A DNA stretch of 64,000 nt from Oxytricha trifallax (Eukaryota; Ciliophora; Spirotrichea; Sporadotrichida; Oxytrichidae): positions 54,940 to 118,939 of the forward strand of contig ARYC01018390.1 in NCBI GenBank assembly GCA_000711775.1. Direction: 5' to 3'. The notes beneath the pieces were generated by a model, which was not told where the DNA came from, ran no database searches, and saw only the letters and a list, made by a program, of their open reading frames with translations. Shown piece by piece: positions 59,001 through 64,000 of the stretch (within the stretch, counting starts at the first letter, position 1; every line of letters starts with the position of its first letter). A program made the translations under genes and the position numbers.

Positions 59001-61990
59001 TAAAGTCGAGTTATCTCGCTATGTCGATAAGATAAATTAGTACCGCCAATAACAAAGTCCAGCTAATTTTGAATTCTCTATCGAATGAGCCCAAGATCGT
59101 TTAAATTGGCCAACTTTAATAACTGCCACTAATTTGATTTTAATTTAATTTATTTAATTATAATTTCTCTAATTCGAATGTATTCCTACAATAATTAAAA
59201 ATAAATTCTTTCAATAAATTTAATGAATAGATTAACTTTCTATGTTTTAAAATTGCATGTTTCAATCTAACGGTGCTTATAATTTCTAAAACAAAAATAG
59301 TTTTAATTTATTTTAAAAAACTTTTTTTTATGTAAGCATATAAAAAAATTAATTATATTCACTTTAGGAATTGTTCGGATATATTCCTGATTCACTTCAA
59401 TAGAAAATTCTGCAGACAAGAGGAATTATATATATTTTAATTAATTTGTAAGTTCTTTTATTATTTATAATATAATTTCTGAATTGATGTTATTGATAAA
59501 CTTGATCCAAACCAATATAATTCTTTGAATAATAATTATAAATTTTCTTAAATACTCTATGAGCGTCAGCAAAGCTTCTTTACTTATAAAGGATTGTGAA
59601 ATAATTTATGCAAGAAACTACATTAATGTAAGAATACAAGTGATTATAAAAATTTATTAAATTATTAAAAATATGGAGATTTCATATTCATTATATTATG
59701 ACTTCAGATTTAAACATTTTCAAGCTCTATAATATATGCAAATTCTTAGCTTATATTGGGATTAGTCCTAAACAATATAAAATATTAGAGAGATCTCTAA
59801 ATTTTTAAAATTTAAAAATTTCTAAATCTATAAAAACTAAGTAATTATTATTAAGGAGTTGAATGATAACATTAAGTTTATACCGTCATAATCTCATTAA
59901 ATTAAAAAATTTTTGTAGAGATAAGAGTAATTTCCAAAAGCCTCAATGAGGTAAATGGTATTTATTTCGAACTCCCAAAATCAAATTTATTTTTAAAATA
60001 ACGCTTATATTGGAAACATAACCATAAACAATGTCACTTTCAAAGATAAATTATATTTTATAAAATAAATCTTAAGAATAACCTTCTCATAAAATACTTT
60101 AGAAAAATATATAATACTTGTATTTTTTAAGGCTAAATTTGAGGAATAATAATGATAAGAATATTTATAAAAATAGATTCATTTATTCATATAAATGCAA
60201 ACAATTTCAATAAAATCTTTTTTAAATATCTTAATTATAATTATATAATTTTTTAAAAAAAATTATTGGATATTGAAGAGTAATTTACTTATTGTAGCTA
60301 GTATTTTATCTAAAATTTGAGTTTAAAAAATATGAAAGCATACATGATTTAAATTTTTTTAAAAAATAATTTTTTAATCTTTTGATTAAATTATATATAG
60401 ATAGTTAAATTTAACAAATTCATTCCTCTTTGTTAGTAATGACTGCAAGTACATTCTAAGTAATAAATACAACATTTCATTAATTATTTTTTTTAAAGGT
60501 TAAATAATATTTAAATATTTCAAAATATCTCTTATCAAAATCGATTTTCAACACATAGTTAGTTTAAAATTATAATAAATTAGTGTGTTTTTTTAAAAGT
60601 TAGTTTTTGTTTTAAGCTTCACTTTCCTCATCATTAATTATTACAAATGTGAGCTTCGTTCTTATGAATATTTATAAAATAAAAATAATATATGTTTTGG
60701 GGTCTCTAACGTTACAATTATCACATTATATAACTCAAAAAGATTAAAGCATTTTTGCGATTATTTATAGAGTTTTTTGAAAATTATAATTTTATAAACT
60801 TAAAGGGGGATTTTTCAGCCATTTTGGAAATTTCTTTACCCAATATTTTTTAAGGATCAAACGGGGGGAGTTTCTTGCCCCATTAATACAAATATGTAAT
60901 TTTATAAATTTCTAATAATTTTTATAATCATGTATAAACAAATTTTACTTATTTTTAATCATTCTCTAACTGTCATACTTCTTTATAAAGACTAAATATA
61001 AAATGAAAACCGCTATAATTATTAATTTTATACATTTATTTAGATTTTATAGATTCTAATATTTAATGAGACAAGAAATAGTTGCAACCCTTGAATATTT
61101 ATACTTAAAAAATTCTTCATAAAGGGAGGTTATTTATAGTAGTGGTGGTTTATTAGTTTTAACTAAATGTTTTGGAAAAAAATTATAATTTAATGATTTG
61201 GGGCAAGAAAATTAACCCTCTCTTAAACTTATTCTTTATATTTTTAAAATAAAAATAAACCTAAATTTATTTAAAATGAAATTTAAAATTTGACTAACTA
61301 ATTATTTTACATAGTTAATTTTGTTATTTATTTAGAATGTGTAACTACTTAATATGGCATACTCAAATGTGACAATGAAAAATATGACCATCTCGAATGT
61401 CACATATTGATAATTATAAAATAAAAATGATTTTTTTGTTTGAACTTAAATTATTTTTTGCTAATACTCTCATCCACTTGATCGATTAATGAGGATTGAT
61501 GCAAGCAGAATATAATTCAGATTAAGTAACATAAGTAATATTCGTTAGCCTGGAACCTATAATAAATATCAGAGAATAAAGGGTTTTGGGGTTATTTATT
61601 AATATATTAATTAAAATGATAAATTTGGAACAAAAATCTTGAAATAAGGATTATATAAATCATTGATCTCATATCTAAATTTAATTTGCAAAAAAATAAG
61701 CATACTTTTTCATGAAATATAATCTAAAAATTTTCAAATTTTTTCCATTTAGTATTTATTAAGAACTCAAACATTTATTAAATAAAATAGCTCAAATTAA
61801 ATAATAACAAGCTGAATAATAAAATAAATTATCAAATTAAATTCTCTATTTAAAATATAATAAAGATATAAATTTACATTTGTAATTTTTTATACATATT
61901 TGAGATAAAAAGGACTACATATGTGGAAATATATGACAACAACATCATTAACTTTAACAAAAACTTCTTATTTCTTTAACTAGCAACTGA
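31543..61990 (+). CDS. Gene B: tandem paralogue of gene A, IES-interrupted, 3' part not in view
   Basis: Gene B repeats the order of gene A: signal peptide and Cys-rich repeats at 31.5-36 kb, then about 35 MDS blocks colinear with gene A 1.75-19.95 kb. Translated blocks are typically 60-80 percent identical while most IES sequence is unrelated. The membrane domain and tail expected after 62 kb are not seen, and the window ends in strand-skewed DNA of other origin. Distances between the same MDSs differ because of a TBE, a palindrome inside an MDS, several M-type elements and unassigned inserts. The product should be a large secreted or membrane-anchored beta-helix protein. All blocks read TAA/TAG as Gln. 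Confidence 0.8.
31646..35623. other. 4-kb AT-rich IES of gene B
   Basis: This long AT-rich segment lies between the signal-peptide MDS and the first Cys-rich MDS. It contains a (TA)n tract at about 32020-32061 and element M2 (32640-32960). No other coding segment was convincing, although small MDSs could be missed. Confidence 0.5.
32640..32960. mobile_element. Palindromic MITE-like element M2, diverged
   Basis: The left arm has AACGAACATGGGCTCATTTT and GATAGAGAA; the right arm has AAAATAAGCCCATGTTCGTTT. The central part keeps traces of the GCATCTAACAGCGAGTAACTTGACT motif, comparable to GCATCCCTGGAGCGAGATAAC in the elements at 45755 and 58773. It has strongly decayed. The ends are approximate. 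Confidence 0.55.
35624..35980 (+). CDS. Gene B MDSs 2-3, N-terminal Cys-rich repeats
   Basis: Piece 35624-35750 reads CTSADSCLKCQNEELFVDSS, then DSICKFCSPGQFFNKTSSTC. Piece 35891-35980 reads DCNCFSANDNRCYSDNFCPV, then CPEGQFKP. The CxxC and CxPGQ-F spacing is that of growth-factor-receptor/furin-like Cys-rich repeats common in ciliate surface proteins. TAA and TAG give the Gln in SPGQ and PEGQ. An IES of about 140 bp separates the pieces. The gene A counterpart is outside the window. Confidence 0.8.
35981..37387. other. AT-rich IES of gene B
   Basis: AT-rich DNA, 1.4 kb. A short AATACCTTAATCTT match with gene A (about 1360) occurs at 37030-37043. No clear MDS is seen. Confidence 0.45.
37388..37529 (+). 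CDS. Gene B MDS block 1 with a 42-bp IES
   Basis: Pieces 37388-37444 and 37487-37529 flank IES 37445-37486, with pointer TGATA at 37440-37444 and 37482-37486. The joined frame is DTYQCSTNCPIGQDMIVIQN, then LPIVNDNVAYCRG. Insertion site and pointer are identical to gene A 1808-1850, while the IES bodies are unrelated. Confidence 0.8.
37530..37592 (+). other. Candidate 63-bp intron, or AGG-pointer IES
   Basis: It begins GTACAG and ends CTTTTTTAG. Removal joins CRG to DTIYVD. The T-run before the AG and the small size suit a ciliate intron. The gene A segment at the same codon is 398 bp (1894-2291). Confidence 0.5.
37593..37857 (+). CDS. Gene B MDS block 2 with a 69-bp IES
   Basis: Pieces 37593-37627 and 37697-37857 flank IES 37628-37696, pointer ATCT. 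The joined protein reads IYVDPSSPSALELGTFNNPY, then KCSRKALQEVFNYLPG and ILIKEGTINILRLFASQNFI. IES 37858-38118 (261 bp, pointer ATTGT) follows. Confidence 0.85.
38114..38290 (+). CDS. Gene B MDS block 3
   Basis: 38114-38148 encodes IVGAFNLTI. About 38200-38288 encodes the STYSAKNLSELGP-type segment also found in gene A 5368-5455, with near-identical nucleotides. The IES between them is about 50 bp. Confidence 0.75.
38463..39305. mobile_element. Degenerate palindromic element P5
   Basis: The left part (CTCTTCAACCCCTTAAATACCC, ATCAATCTCCTTCATACCGTCTCAACATCATGA) is partly complementary to the right part, in which TCATGATGTCGAGATGTCATGAAGGAGATCGAT and AGCGGGGTATATTAAGGGGA occur. Both flanks are less AT-rich than the surrounding IES. 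It is an old foldback element between gene B MDS blocks 3 and 4; gene A has only about 370 bp there. The ends are approximate. Confidence 0.5.
39570..39800 (+). CDS. Gene B MDS block 4, beta-helix coil
   Basis: The frame reads IPYTTRFLLSNNTFNTTHKI, then GLMTQLELNNLYQKGDIIVL and RSNVKFQNIIFTSN. It matches gene A 5826-6050. A TGA follows the last residues in this copy (about 39741), so the MDS should end just before it. The conserved tail DNFTISI-like at 39768-39795 would be a separate piece. Confidence 0.8.
39812..40186. mobile_element. Palindromic element M3
   Basis: The arms of about 170 bp are near-perfectly complementary, with ATTTAAATATGGAAATTAATT at the left end and its complement at the right end. 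Subterminal GCTGGTAGTTATCATTAATG is related to the TAGTGGCAGTT motif of M4, M6 and M7. The internal arms share AGAGAATTAAAAATCAG. It lies in the IES between gene B MDS blocks 4 and 5, back to back with M4. Confidence 0.8.
40344..40771. mobile_element. Palindromic element M4
   Basis: This near-perfect inverted repeat has ends TATTATTGCTGAAATAAAAA and complement. TAGTGGCAGTTGACTTTCTG is subterminal and GATAGAGAATTCAAAATCAG internal. The centre near 40558 holds a short non-repeated stretch. The arms are well preserved, which suggests recent mobility or gene conversion between arms. It has no coding capacity. Confidence 0.85.
40772..42147. other. AT-rich IES, possible tRNA-like relic inside
   Basis: No MDS is recognised. 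At 41889-41957 a 69-nt segment has a B-box-like GGGTTCGATTCC, five of seven pairable acceptor positions (AGATAAA against GAGTGATCT) and a following TTTTTT. The anticodon arm is not convincing, so this is at best a tRNA-derived relic. Confidence 0.35.
42155..42420 (+). CDS. Gene B MDS block 5 (three pieces)
   Basis: Piece 42155-42215 reads EDNRFLYLWDIQYRSIVIDV. Piece 42244-42325 reads VTINYYGKVIRSPMPANVEI then TNTLL. Piece 42358-42418 reads YITDYITEGILLLSDYKP. They align with gene A 6368-6630. Short AT-rich IESs of about 30 bp separate them. Confidence 0.8.
42905..43070 (+). other. Unassigned coding-like segment
   Basis: This less AT-rich stretch sits in a gene B IES. One frame reads RSLEDTNIRLEELGNRTGTI, then REEWKDGYMKENGEIITLFN. 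Another has a MORN-like YEGEWRNNYA. There is no homologue at the gene A position. It may be an MDS of another gene. The frame is undecided. Confidence 0.3.
43071..44214. other. AT-rich DNA, no gene seen
   Basis: AT-rich, 1.1 kb, with no recognised repeat or coding segment. Confidence 0.45.
44215..44762. other. GC-rich island of unknown nature
   Basis: About 545 bp at roughly 50 percent G+C in DNA that is otherwise about 20-25 percent. The limits are sharp: AAAAAGTTATAAGGATAGGG on the left and CTACGTCACGACTAAAAT on the right. TGA codons break most long frames. Two short open frames exist on the + strand near 44530-44690, one with SPPSVTQLDLTCSVPRYNC. The minus frame 44289-44489 is short and Pro/Ser-rich. 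Possible natures are a structured RNA gene, a retroelement piece or foreign DNA. It lies between gene B MDS blocks 5 and 6 and is absent at the gene A position. Confidence 0.55.
45390..45665 (+). CDS. Gene B MDS block 6, beta-helix coils
   Basis: Piece 45390-45465 reads NCSLMSNNQNWGQVTVRNFT then QKGQR. Piece about 45555-45660 reads QTLFNVTVDNFVSGAFARQE, then DTSRNVLNID. The blocks match gene A 8140-8390. Confidence 0.8.
45755..45907. mobile_element. Single arm of an M-type element (M5)
   Basis: TTGCAGTTAAAGTTGACTAA, GATAGAGAATTCAAAATTAG and GCATCCCTGGAGCGAGATAA follow one arm of the elements at 55396 and 58773. The sequence then jumps to the far end (AATGTATTTCTACAATATTA) without a second arm. 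This is a half element produced by internal deletion. Confidence 0.7.
45985..46100 (+). CDS. Gene B MDS block 7, first part
   Basis: The frame reads TSDAHTKDSAIYYVVNFSQR, then SRSIICQYENITTADLYS. Gene A carries the same segment at 8512-8640. Four hundred bp of AT-rich IES follows. Confidence 0.8.
46536..47308 (+). CDS. Gene B MDS block 7, second part, split by palindrome P4
   Basis: 46536-46580 reads NGGSANFTLKNIL and 47240-47308 continues. With one copy of AACATTTT removed together with the element, the joined frame is TLKNILYTNVSTYSGQYFHL. Gene A (about 8775-8865) is uninterrupted at this point and reads the equivalent NIMYTNVSTQSGQYFHF. The mobile element therefore created a new IES within coding sequence, with its target duplication as pointer. 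Confidence 0.85.
46581..47239. mobile_element. Palindromic foldback element P4, exact 8-bp target duplication
   Basis: The 659-bp near-perfect inverted repeat has ends GGCTAAGGTGACAAACACTC / complement followed by a C6-7 run. AACATTTT lies on both sides (46573-46580 and 47240-47247). The arms are about 320 bp with a short centre near 46915. Arm identity is very high, so it is probably young. There is no coding capacity. Element 4691-5022 is an old relative. An 8-bp duplication is compatible with hAT-like or similar DNA transposases; the class is not proven. Confidence 0.9.
47310..48307. other. AT-rich IES left of the TBE
   Basis: AT-rich DNA between gene B MDS block 7 and the TBE. Together with the TBE and 52464-52577 it forms one large IES of about 5.3 kb; gene A has about 110 bp at this place. 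Confidence 0.55.
48448..49497 (+). CDS. TBE 42-kDa transposase, DDE (IS630/Tc1/mariner-like), intact
   Basis: A 349-residue protein from ATG 48448 to TGA 49495-49497, no frameshift, TAA/TAG as Gln throughout. Family length is about 42 kDa. An N-terminal helix-turn-helix region spans about residues 1-110 (ARLLHKSPATVRSHCLLALN). The catalytic triad is visible: D in FIQADEAVFTF (about residue 172), D in IIPFVDNLSVHKTK and E in SPQFNGIELYWG, with 34 residues between the second D and E (DD34E). The enzyme would cut and join TBE ends; in Oxytricha such transposases are also implicated in DNA elimination. Intactness implies recent activity or selection. Confidence 0.93.
49504..49800 (-). pseudogene. 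Possible frameshifted extension of the TBE 22-kDa ORF
   Basis: This TGA-free frame directly follows the conserved part of the 22-kDa ORF in another phase: SKASFHLKQSKSSNFIERPG, then KLNRDIKSQVKQELSNRLFK, and a Lys/Glu-rich end before TGA 49504-49506. It may be the lost C-terminus of that protein. Confidence 0.5.
49713..50294 (-). CDS. TBE 22-kDa-type ORF
   Basis: 193 codons from the ATG at 50292-50294 to TGA at 49713-49715. It reads MESMNDAMKRIQSEDLIEKF, then LIIVGLFLPTQEGTKISFFK, NEIRMIEIPNYPEISVTNLY and KLPERNFFFGVLATLKPEYL. The size fits the second TBE ORF. The function is unknown. It converges with the transposase. A second - strand frame, about 49800 to TGA 49504-49506, stays open and looks coding (FIERPGTAIYLMKERSKLNR, INIDAGAGTKRRNIGPSKP-like). 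One indel near 49800 could therefore have shortened a longer protein of about 260 residues. Confidence 0.8.
50380..50660. repeat. Non-coding centre of the TBE with short repeats
   Basis: TCCAAATTAAGTTCAAACTT occurs twice in direct order (about 50526 and 50619). AGGAGGTCCTCC and GGAGGACCTCCT form inverted pairs. This lies between the divergent starts of the 22-kDa and kinase ORFs, so it is the likely promoter region for both. Confidence 0.6.
50860..52300 (+). pseudogene. TBE 57-kDa C2H2 zinc finger-protein kinase ORF, frameshifted
   Basis: From ATG 50860 the first frame gives MSANLLRRAALLGSNQQKLS and two C2H2 fingers (YQCKKCNKIFPYKSTYKRHL; YVCEFCEKPYSHTRDLKVHL), then stops early. Frame shifts are needed at about 51350, 51915 and 52105. 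The later frames supply a kinase-like domain: GIEELHKLGFVHRDLKPENI (catalytic HRDLKPEN), then VIDFNRAQ in place of DFG, then YGTPGYFPQREDW and WDIWALAVIII. The end is TGA 52298-52300 after LPHDTKLMFV. The fused finger and kinase architecture is that of the TBE 57-kDa ORF. This copy is not functional as it stands. Confidence 0.85.
52578..52915 (+). CDS. Gene B MDS block 8 (three pieces)
   Basis: 52578-52645 reads TMADLTTSARVLMIILSFRT. 52688-52756 reads LILNGVNFRNVTCNIILFHN. 52873-52910 reads TGSLPSSTALL. These match gene A 8980-9358. NGVNFRNVT is a beta-helix strand-turn. Confidence 0.75.
52916..53727. other. AT-rich IES
   Basis: An 0.8-kb AT-rich IES; gene A has about 95 bp here. No feature is recognised. 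Confidence 0.5.
53728..54532 (+). CDS. Gene B MDS block 9 (four pieces)
   Basis: 53730-53785 reads MRNLNFSNNSINNNQAI. Further pieces are at 53843-53960, 54028-54145 (KNYGFNLRNVTIKNFKYNDE then FKTGTSVI) and 54486-54530. All have counterparts in gene A 9452-9945 in the same order. Confidence 0.8.
54594..54880 (+). CDS. Gene B MDS block 10, first three pieces
   Basis: Conserved pieces lie at 54594-54675, 54750-54800 and 54822-54875, matching gene A 10265-10550 with the same spacing. The fourth piece, 56800-56985, is separated by 1.9 kb. Confidence 0.75.
55396..55810. mobile_element. Palindromic element M6
   Basis: 415 bp with terminal TATTGTAGGAATACATTCGA / complement, subterminal AACTGCCACTA on the right and inner arms AGAGAATTAAAAATTAGCTG, TATTGGCGGTACTATTTTAT and GCGAGATGACTCGACTTTAA. 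It is nearly the same size and sequence as M7 (58773-59193). The left end duplicates AGATTTAAAGTTATATATTG just outside. Confidence 0.85.
55945..56240 (+). CDS. Hypothetical coding segment nested in gene B
   Basis: A TGA-free frame in less AT-rich DNA reads SIKKAYDMQQYFFKYCCFST, then TINWKVFIEKSQGDSLKKIW, HYLHIFELHDYNFGLIQRGF and KRVNQDRAGLFYKGSRIHF. Balanced composition suggests real coding. Gene A lacks it: its matching MDSs are under 100 bp apart. The frame continues into AT-rich DNA, so the true ends are unknown. It may be an MDS of another gene or a transposon remnant. Confidence 0.4.
56800..57422 (+). CDS. Gene B MDS blocks 10 (end) and 11
   Basis: 56800-56985 matches gene A 10618-10760 (beta-helix turn with AAGGN). 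57150-57290 matches 11305-11455 (contains NPGDTQNSM). 57319-57420 matches 11478-11582 (LMSRGGVFLADYQN-type). Short AT-rich IESs lie between. Confidence 0.75.
57768..58768 (+). CDS. Gene B MDS block 12 (four pieces)
   Basis: 57770-57838 encodes VRMSNFTNNYASDGGI. 57870-57905, 58180-58265 and 58655-58765 (NNHGVRSSIIAI) follow. All are conserved against gene A 12015-13080, including the Gly-Gly turn. Confidence 0.8.
58773..59193. mobile_element. Palindromic element M7
   Basis: 421 bp with terminal TATTGTAGGAATACATTCGA / complement, TTAGTGGCAGTTAAAGTTGG subterminal and GATAGAGAATTAAAAAATAG inside. It is a sister copy of M6. It lies in the IES between gene B MDS blocks 12 and 13. No target duplication longer than 2-3 bp can be told apart from the AT-rich flanks. 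Confidence 0.88.
59370..59600 (+). CDS. Gene B MDS block 13 (two pieces)
   Basis: 59376-59430 reads YIPDSLQQKILQTRGII. 59552-59598 reads SMSVSKASLLIKD. Gene A holds these at 13508-13555 and 14277-14325. Only about 400 bp follow before block 14 here, against 2.6 kb in gene A. Confidence 0.75.
59930..60668 (+). CDS. Gene B MDS block 14 (four or five pieces)
   Basis: 60005-60060 reads IGNITINNVTFKDK and matches gene A 16920-16975. 60415-60488, 60523-60565 and 60592-60665 match 17578-17655, 18236-18275 and 18313-18390. A further less AT-rich stretch at 59930-59975 may be an MDS with no clear partner. Confidence 0.7.
60850..61225. repeat. Inverted GGGGGAGTTTCTTGCCCC motif pair
   Basis: GGGGGGAGTTTCTTGCCCC at about 60862 is followed, inverted, by GGGGCAAGAAAATTAACCCTC at about 61200. 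A related direct copy, GGGGAGGGAAGTTTCCTGCC, lies at about 62280. This looks like the ends of a small decayed element family within gene B IESs. Confidence 0.5.
61333..61575 (+). CDS. Gene B MDS block 15
   Basis: Pieces 61335-61410 and 61462-61572 align with gene A 19128-19385. The repeated TCAAATGTGAC/TCGAATGTCAC strands and the LMRIDASR segment are conserved. Confidence 0.75.
61577..61594 (-). mobile_element. Solo TBE-like terminus next to an MDS
   Basis: AAAGGGTTTTGGGGTT equals the outer part of the right TBE end at 52442-52459. It starts within about 5 bp of the end of the conserved MDS and lies inside the following IES. No second end or TBE gene is nearby, so it is probably the relic of a decayed TBE. 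Confidence 0.5.
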
Positions 61991-61992
61991 CT
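61890..61992 (+). CDS. Gene B MDS block 16, last recognisable
   Basis: Matches gene A 19843-19965 (conserved ATATTTGAGATAAAAAGG, then an ACAACATCATTAACTTTAAC-type Asn-rich coil). No later gene B block is recognised in the window. Confidence 0.7.
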
Positions 61993-62619
61993 TTTATTAT
62001 TATTTTTAATATAATTAATGCCAGAATTTTTAGATGCAATTTCGAAAGTAAGACAATAACTCACAATTTTTCCTGAGTAGTTCTTAACTTTTTTTCTATA
62101 GTTTAAGATAGTTTTTTCTAAAATATCTCAACAAATAATTCAAATAGGTTGCAATTAATATTAATATGTAAAAACATAATTTATTCTTTATACTTTGATA
62201 AAATAGTTTAATTTTCACTTAATATATATATATATTTTAACCCTAATCCTTTGCTTGTTATTAATTAATATAAAATTTTGGGGAGGGAAGTTTCCTGCCC
62301 CCTTCAAAAGTTTACAGCTCCCAAATATTTAAATATATATTATTTTGCAATAAATTTATATGAAATATATATTTATATAAATAAAAATTTCAATTACAAT
62401 GACAATATTTGAAACAACTTATTTTGAATAAAATTTTCAAGAATTTAATTTATTTCTCATATCATTATATATTAATAACAATATAATACTAACTAATTTA
62501 ACAAATAATTAATATTATCAATAGAATACATAAAAATAGGAAATTTGAGAAATATACATCTTAAAGCATTATATATATATATATATATATTAAACTTAAC
62601 TGCCACTAACAACCTTTAG
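61993..62619. other. AT-rich IES with element relics
   Basis: It contains the GGGGAGGGAAGTTTCCTGCC motif (about 62280), a (TA)n tract at 62568-62590 and directly after it TTAACTGCCACTAACAACC, the subterminal motif of M-type elements, without a partner. Confidence 0.5.
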
Positions 62620-64000
62620 TCACATTATAATTTGATTTAATTGAGTTGAATTCTTTGCGAGTCTTATTTATATGTATAAAGTCTGATTAGTATAAAGTAG
62701 ATGAATTAGGTAGTTTACGTTTGATGTTCGAGGAATTTATTTTAATTTAGGTGGAGTCTGATAGTTTGCGTTTCTTATGTTTTTATTATGATGGTTGAAT
62801 AGGTTTGTCATTAGAGATTTAATTGGGATTAATTAATTTTTATATTCTTATGAGAGAGGTCCACTCTCCATTTAGATTTATCAGATATCATGAAGTTTTA
62901 ATGTTTTTATCTGTCATATAGTGTGTCAGGATTAATTAGTATATTTCATCGAAGAATTGTGGTTGCCTTGTTTATCTGGTGTATTGAGATGTGTTTATCT
63001 TCATTGTCGAGTTGTTACCAGGACTTGAGTTTATTCGAGTGTAGAATGATATCAGCAGGGTCATTATATTTAATGTATTATTAGTCTAAAGTATAACGAA
63101 CAGGATCTTGAAGTGAAGTGAGAGAGTCTCTCTTGTTATAGTGGCTCCTTGTGCGGCTCTCTTTATCCAGTACTTCTATTGGAATATTCGTCTATATCGT
63201 GGTCATCTGTAGGTAAAAGTTACCAGGTTCTTATATGTTTGATGGTATCCATAATGACGATTGATGACGTAATTCTGGCATCAATATTTATTTATCTTCC
63301 ATCATCTTAGATAATTTAACGGTTTTTGGCATTTTCGTAAGAGTTAAATTTTAAATGAGTTCTTATTCCATTGATAGGGGTTTTGGGTTAGTTGGGGTAT
63401 TTTTCGTAGAATTTGGTTTTGATTCATTTTTGAAGCTGTCTCATCGTCTTTAAGTTGAGAGTATTGAGTGTAAGTGATTAATATTTTAAGTACAAGGTCT
63501 TTGTACAATTAAAAAGTTTGTTATGCCCATGTTATTGTAGTAGCAAGATGTGCATGGATATATGGAGTGATTTGGTTTAATCTGATAACTTAGAGAAGTT
63601 TTGATAGAAGATTAATATTATTTGTAAGTTAGTTTTATTATTACATGGAAGGTCCTTGTTAAAGTAGGAATAGGAGTTGGTTAATAGAATAAGATTTTAA
63701 TTGTGAAACATCATAGAGTGGATTGTAACATTATTACAGATAATCGAGTGTTGCTAGTATTGTATTATTTTGTCTGGAGCAATAGATGCAGTGTAATTCG
63801 CCCTGTCGGTAATAACCTTTTGCGAATAACATTGCTGATATTACTACCTGAAGATGATTAATGTAGCTGTTTAATACAGTCTTATTTTGTAATTTTGACC
63901 ATTACAATGACTTGAGTATAGGGTCCCTTTTAGCTCACAATGTAATATCAATTACTGTGTCATTAATATGGGCAGTGGAGGCTTCTCAGTTTATGCGCAT
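62620..64000. other. Strand-skewed, GC-elevated tract of unknown origin
   Basis: The + strand is visibly G+T-rich and the region is clearly less AT-rich than IES DNA. The + strand has many TGA triplets in all frames. The - strand has one TGA-free frame of about 192 codons from the window edge (63999) to a TGA at 63424-63426, but its translation is not convincingly protein-like. GGGGTTTTGGGTTAGTTGGG at about 63377 resembles degenerate telomeric repeat. It may be the start of an unrelated nested locus or a mobile element. I see no homology to gene A. Confidence 0.4.

Noticed and set aside
1751..61990. Scrambled MDS order
   Set aside because: All recognised MDS pairs run in the same order and orientation in both genes. 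Inverted sequences in the window belong to palindromic elements, not to permuted MDSs.
1..64000. CRISPR arrays, bacterial operons, ribosome binding sites
   Set aside because: Codon use, lack of long ORFs, the TBE and the MDS/IES structure show eukaryotic germline DNA. No spaced direct-repeat array was seen apart from the iterons in P3.

Overview
Organism. The window looks like germline (micronuclear) DNA of a spirotrichous ciliate, most likely Oxytricha or a close relative such as Stylonychia. Four things point there. (1) Coding stretches read through TAA and TAG as glutamine and stop only at TGA; the transposase at 48448-49497 is a clean 349-codon frame only under that code. (2) Coding sequence comes as dozens of short, conserved, less AT-rich pieces (macronuclear-destined segments, MDSs) separated by very AT-rich DNA (internal eliminated sequences, IESs). 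(3) A complete TBE-type transposon sits at 48311-52460, with telomere-like C4A4 ends and a 3-bp ATT target duplication. (4) No ordinary long ORFs exist outside that element. MDS limits below were set by reading frame and by comparing the two gene copies, and are usually good to about 10 bp. Layout. Two large tandem paralogues lie head to tail on the + strand. Gene A runs from before or near the left edge to a TGA at 30644-30646. Gene B starts at an ATG at 31543 with a signal-peptide-like leader and leaves the recognisable window at about 61990. Their MDSs are colinear and unscrambled: about 35 blocks of gene A between 1.75 and 19.95 kb have a counterpart in gene B between 37.39 and 61.99 kb. 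Several IESs sit at the same codon with the same pointer in both copies (TGATA, ATCT, ATTGT), so they predate the duplication. The predicted protein has a secretion signal and Cys-rich repeats (seen in B), a long series of right-handed beta-helix/POMP-like repeats (both), a second Cys-rich region, about seven to eight membrane segments and a hydrophilic tail (seen in A). This resembles the large multipass surface proteins common in ciliates; the function is unknown. Mobile DNA. IESs, and in one case an MDS, carry long palindromic (foldback) elements. Those at 3503-4405, 20910-21744 and 46581-47239 have exact 8-bp target duplications; older relatives lie at 4691-5022 and 38463-39305. A second group of palindromes of about 300-430 bp, most with an AGTGGCAGTT-like subterminal motif, occurs about seven times. 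The TBE has an intact DD34E transposase, a 22-kDa-type ORF and a frameshifted zinc-finger/kinase ORF. Solo TBE-like ends lie at 22869 and 61577. Embedded foreign segments. Several stretches inside the IESs look coding or GC-rich but do not belong to genes A or B: 14830-16330 (possibly a small divergent two-gene nanochromosome), 24445-24710, 55950-56235, 42905-43070, 6750-7060, a GC-rich island at 44215-44760 and a strand-skewed tract at 62620-64000. They fit nested MDSs of other macronuclear chromosomes, a pattern known in Oxytricha, but I could not identify the products.
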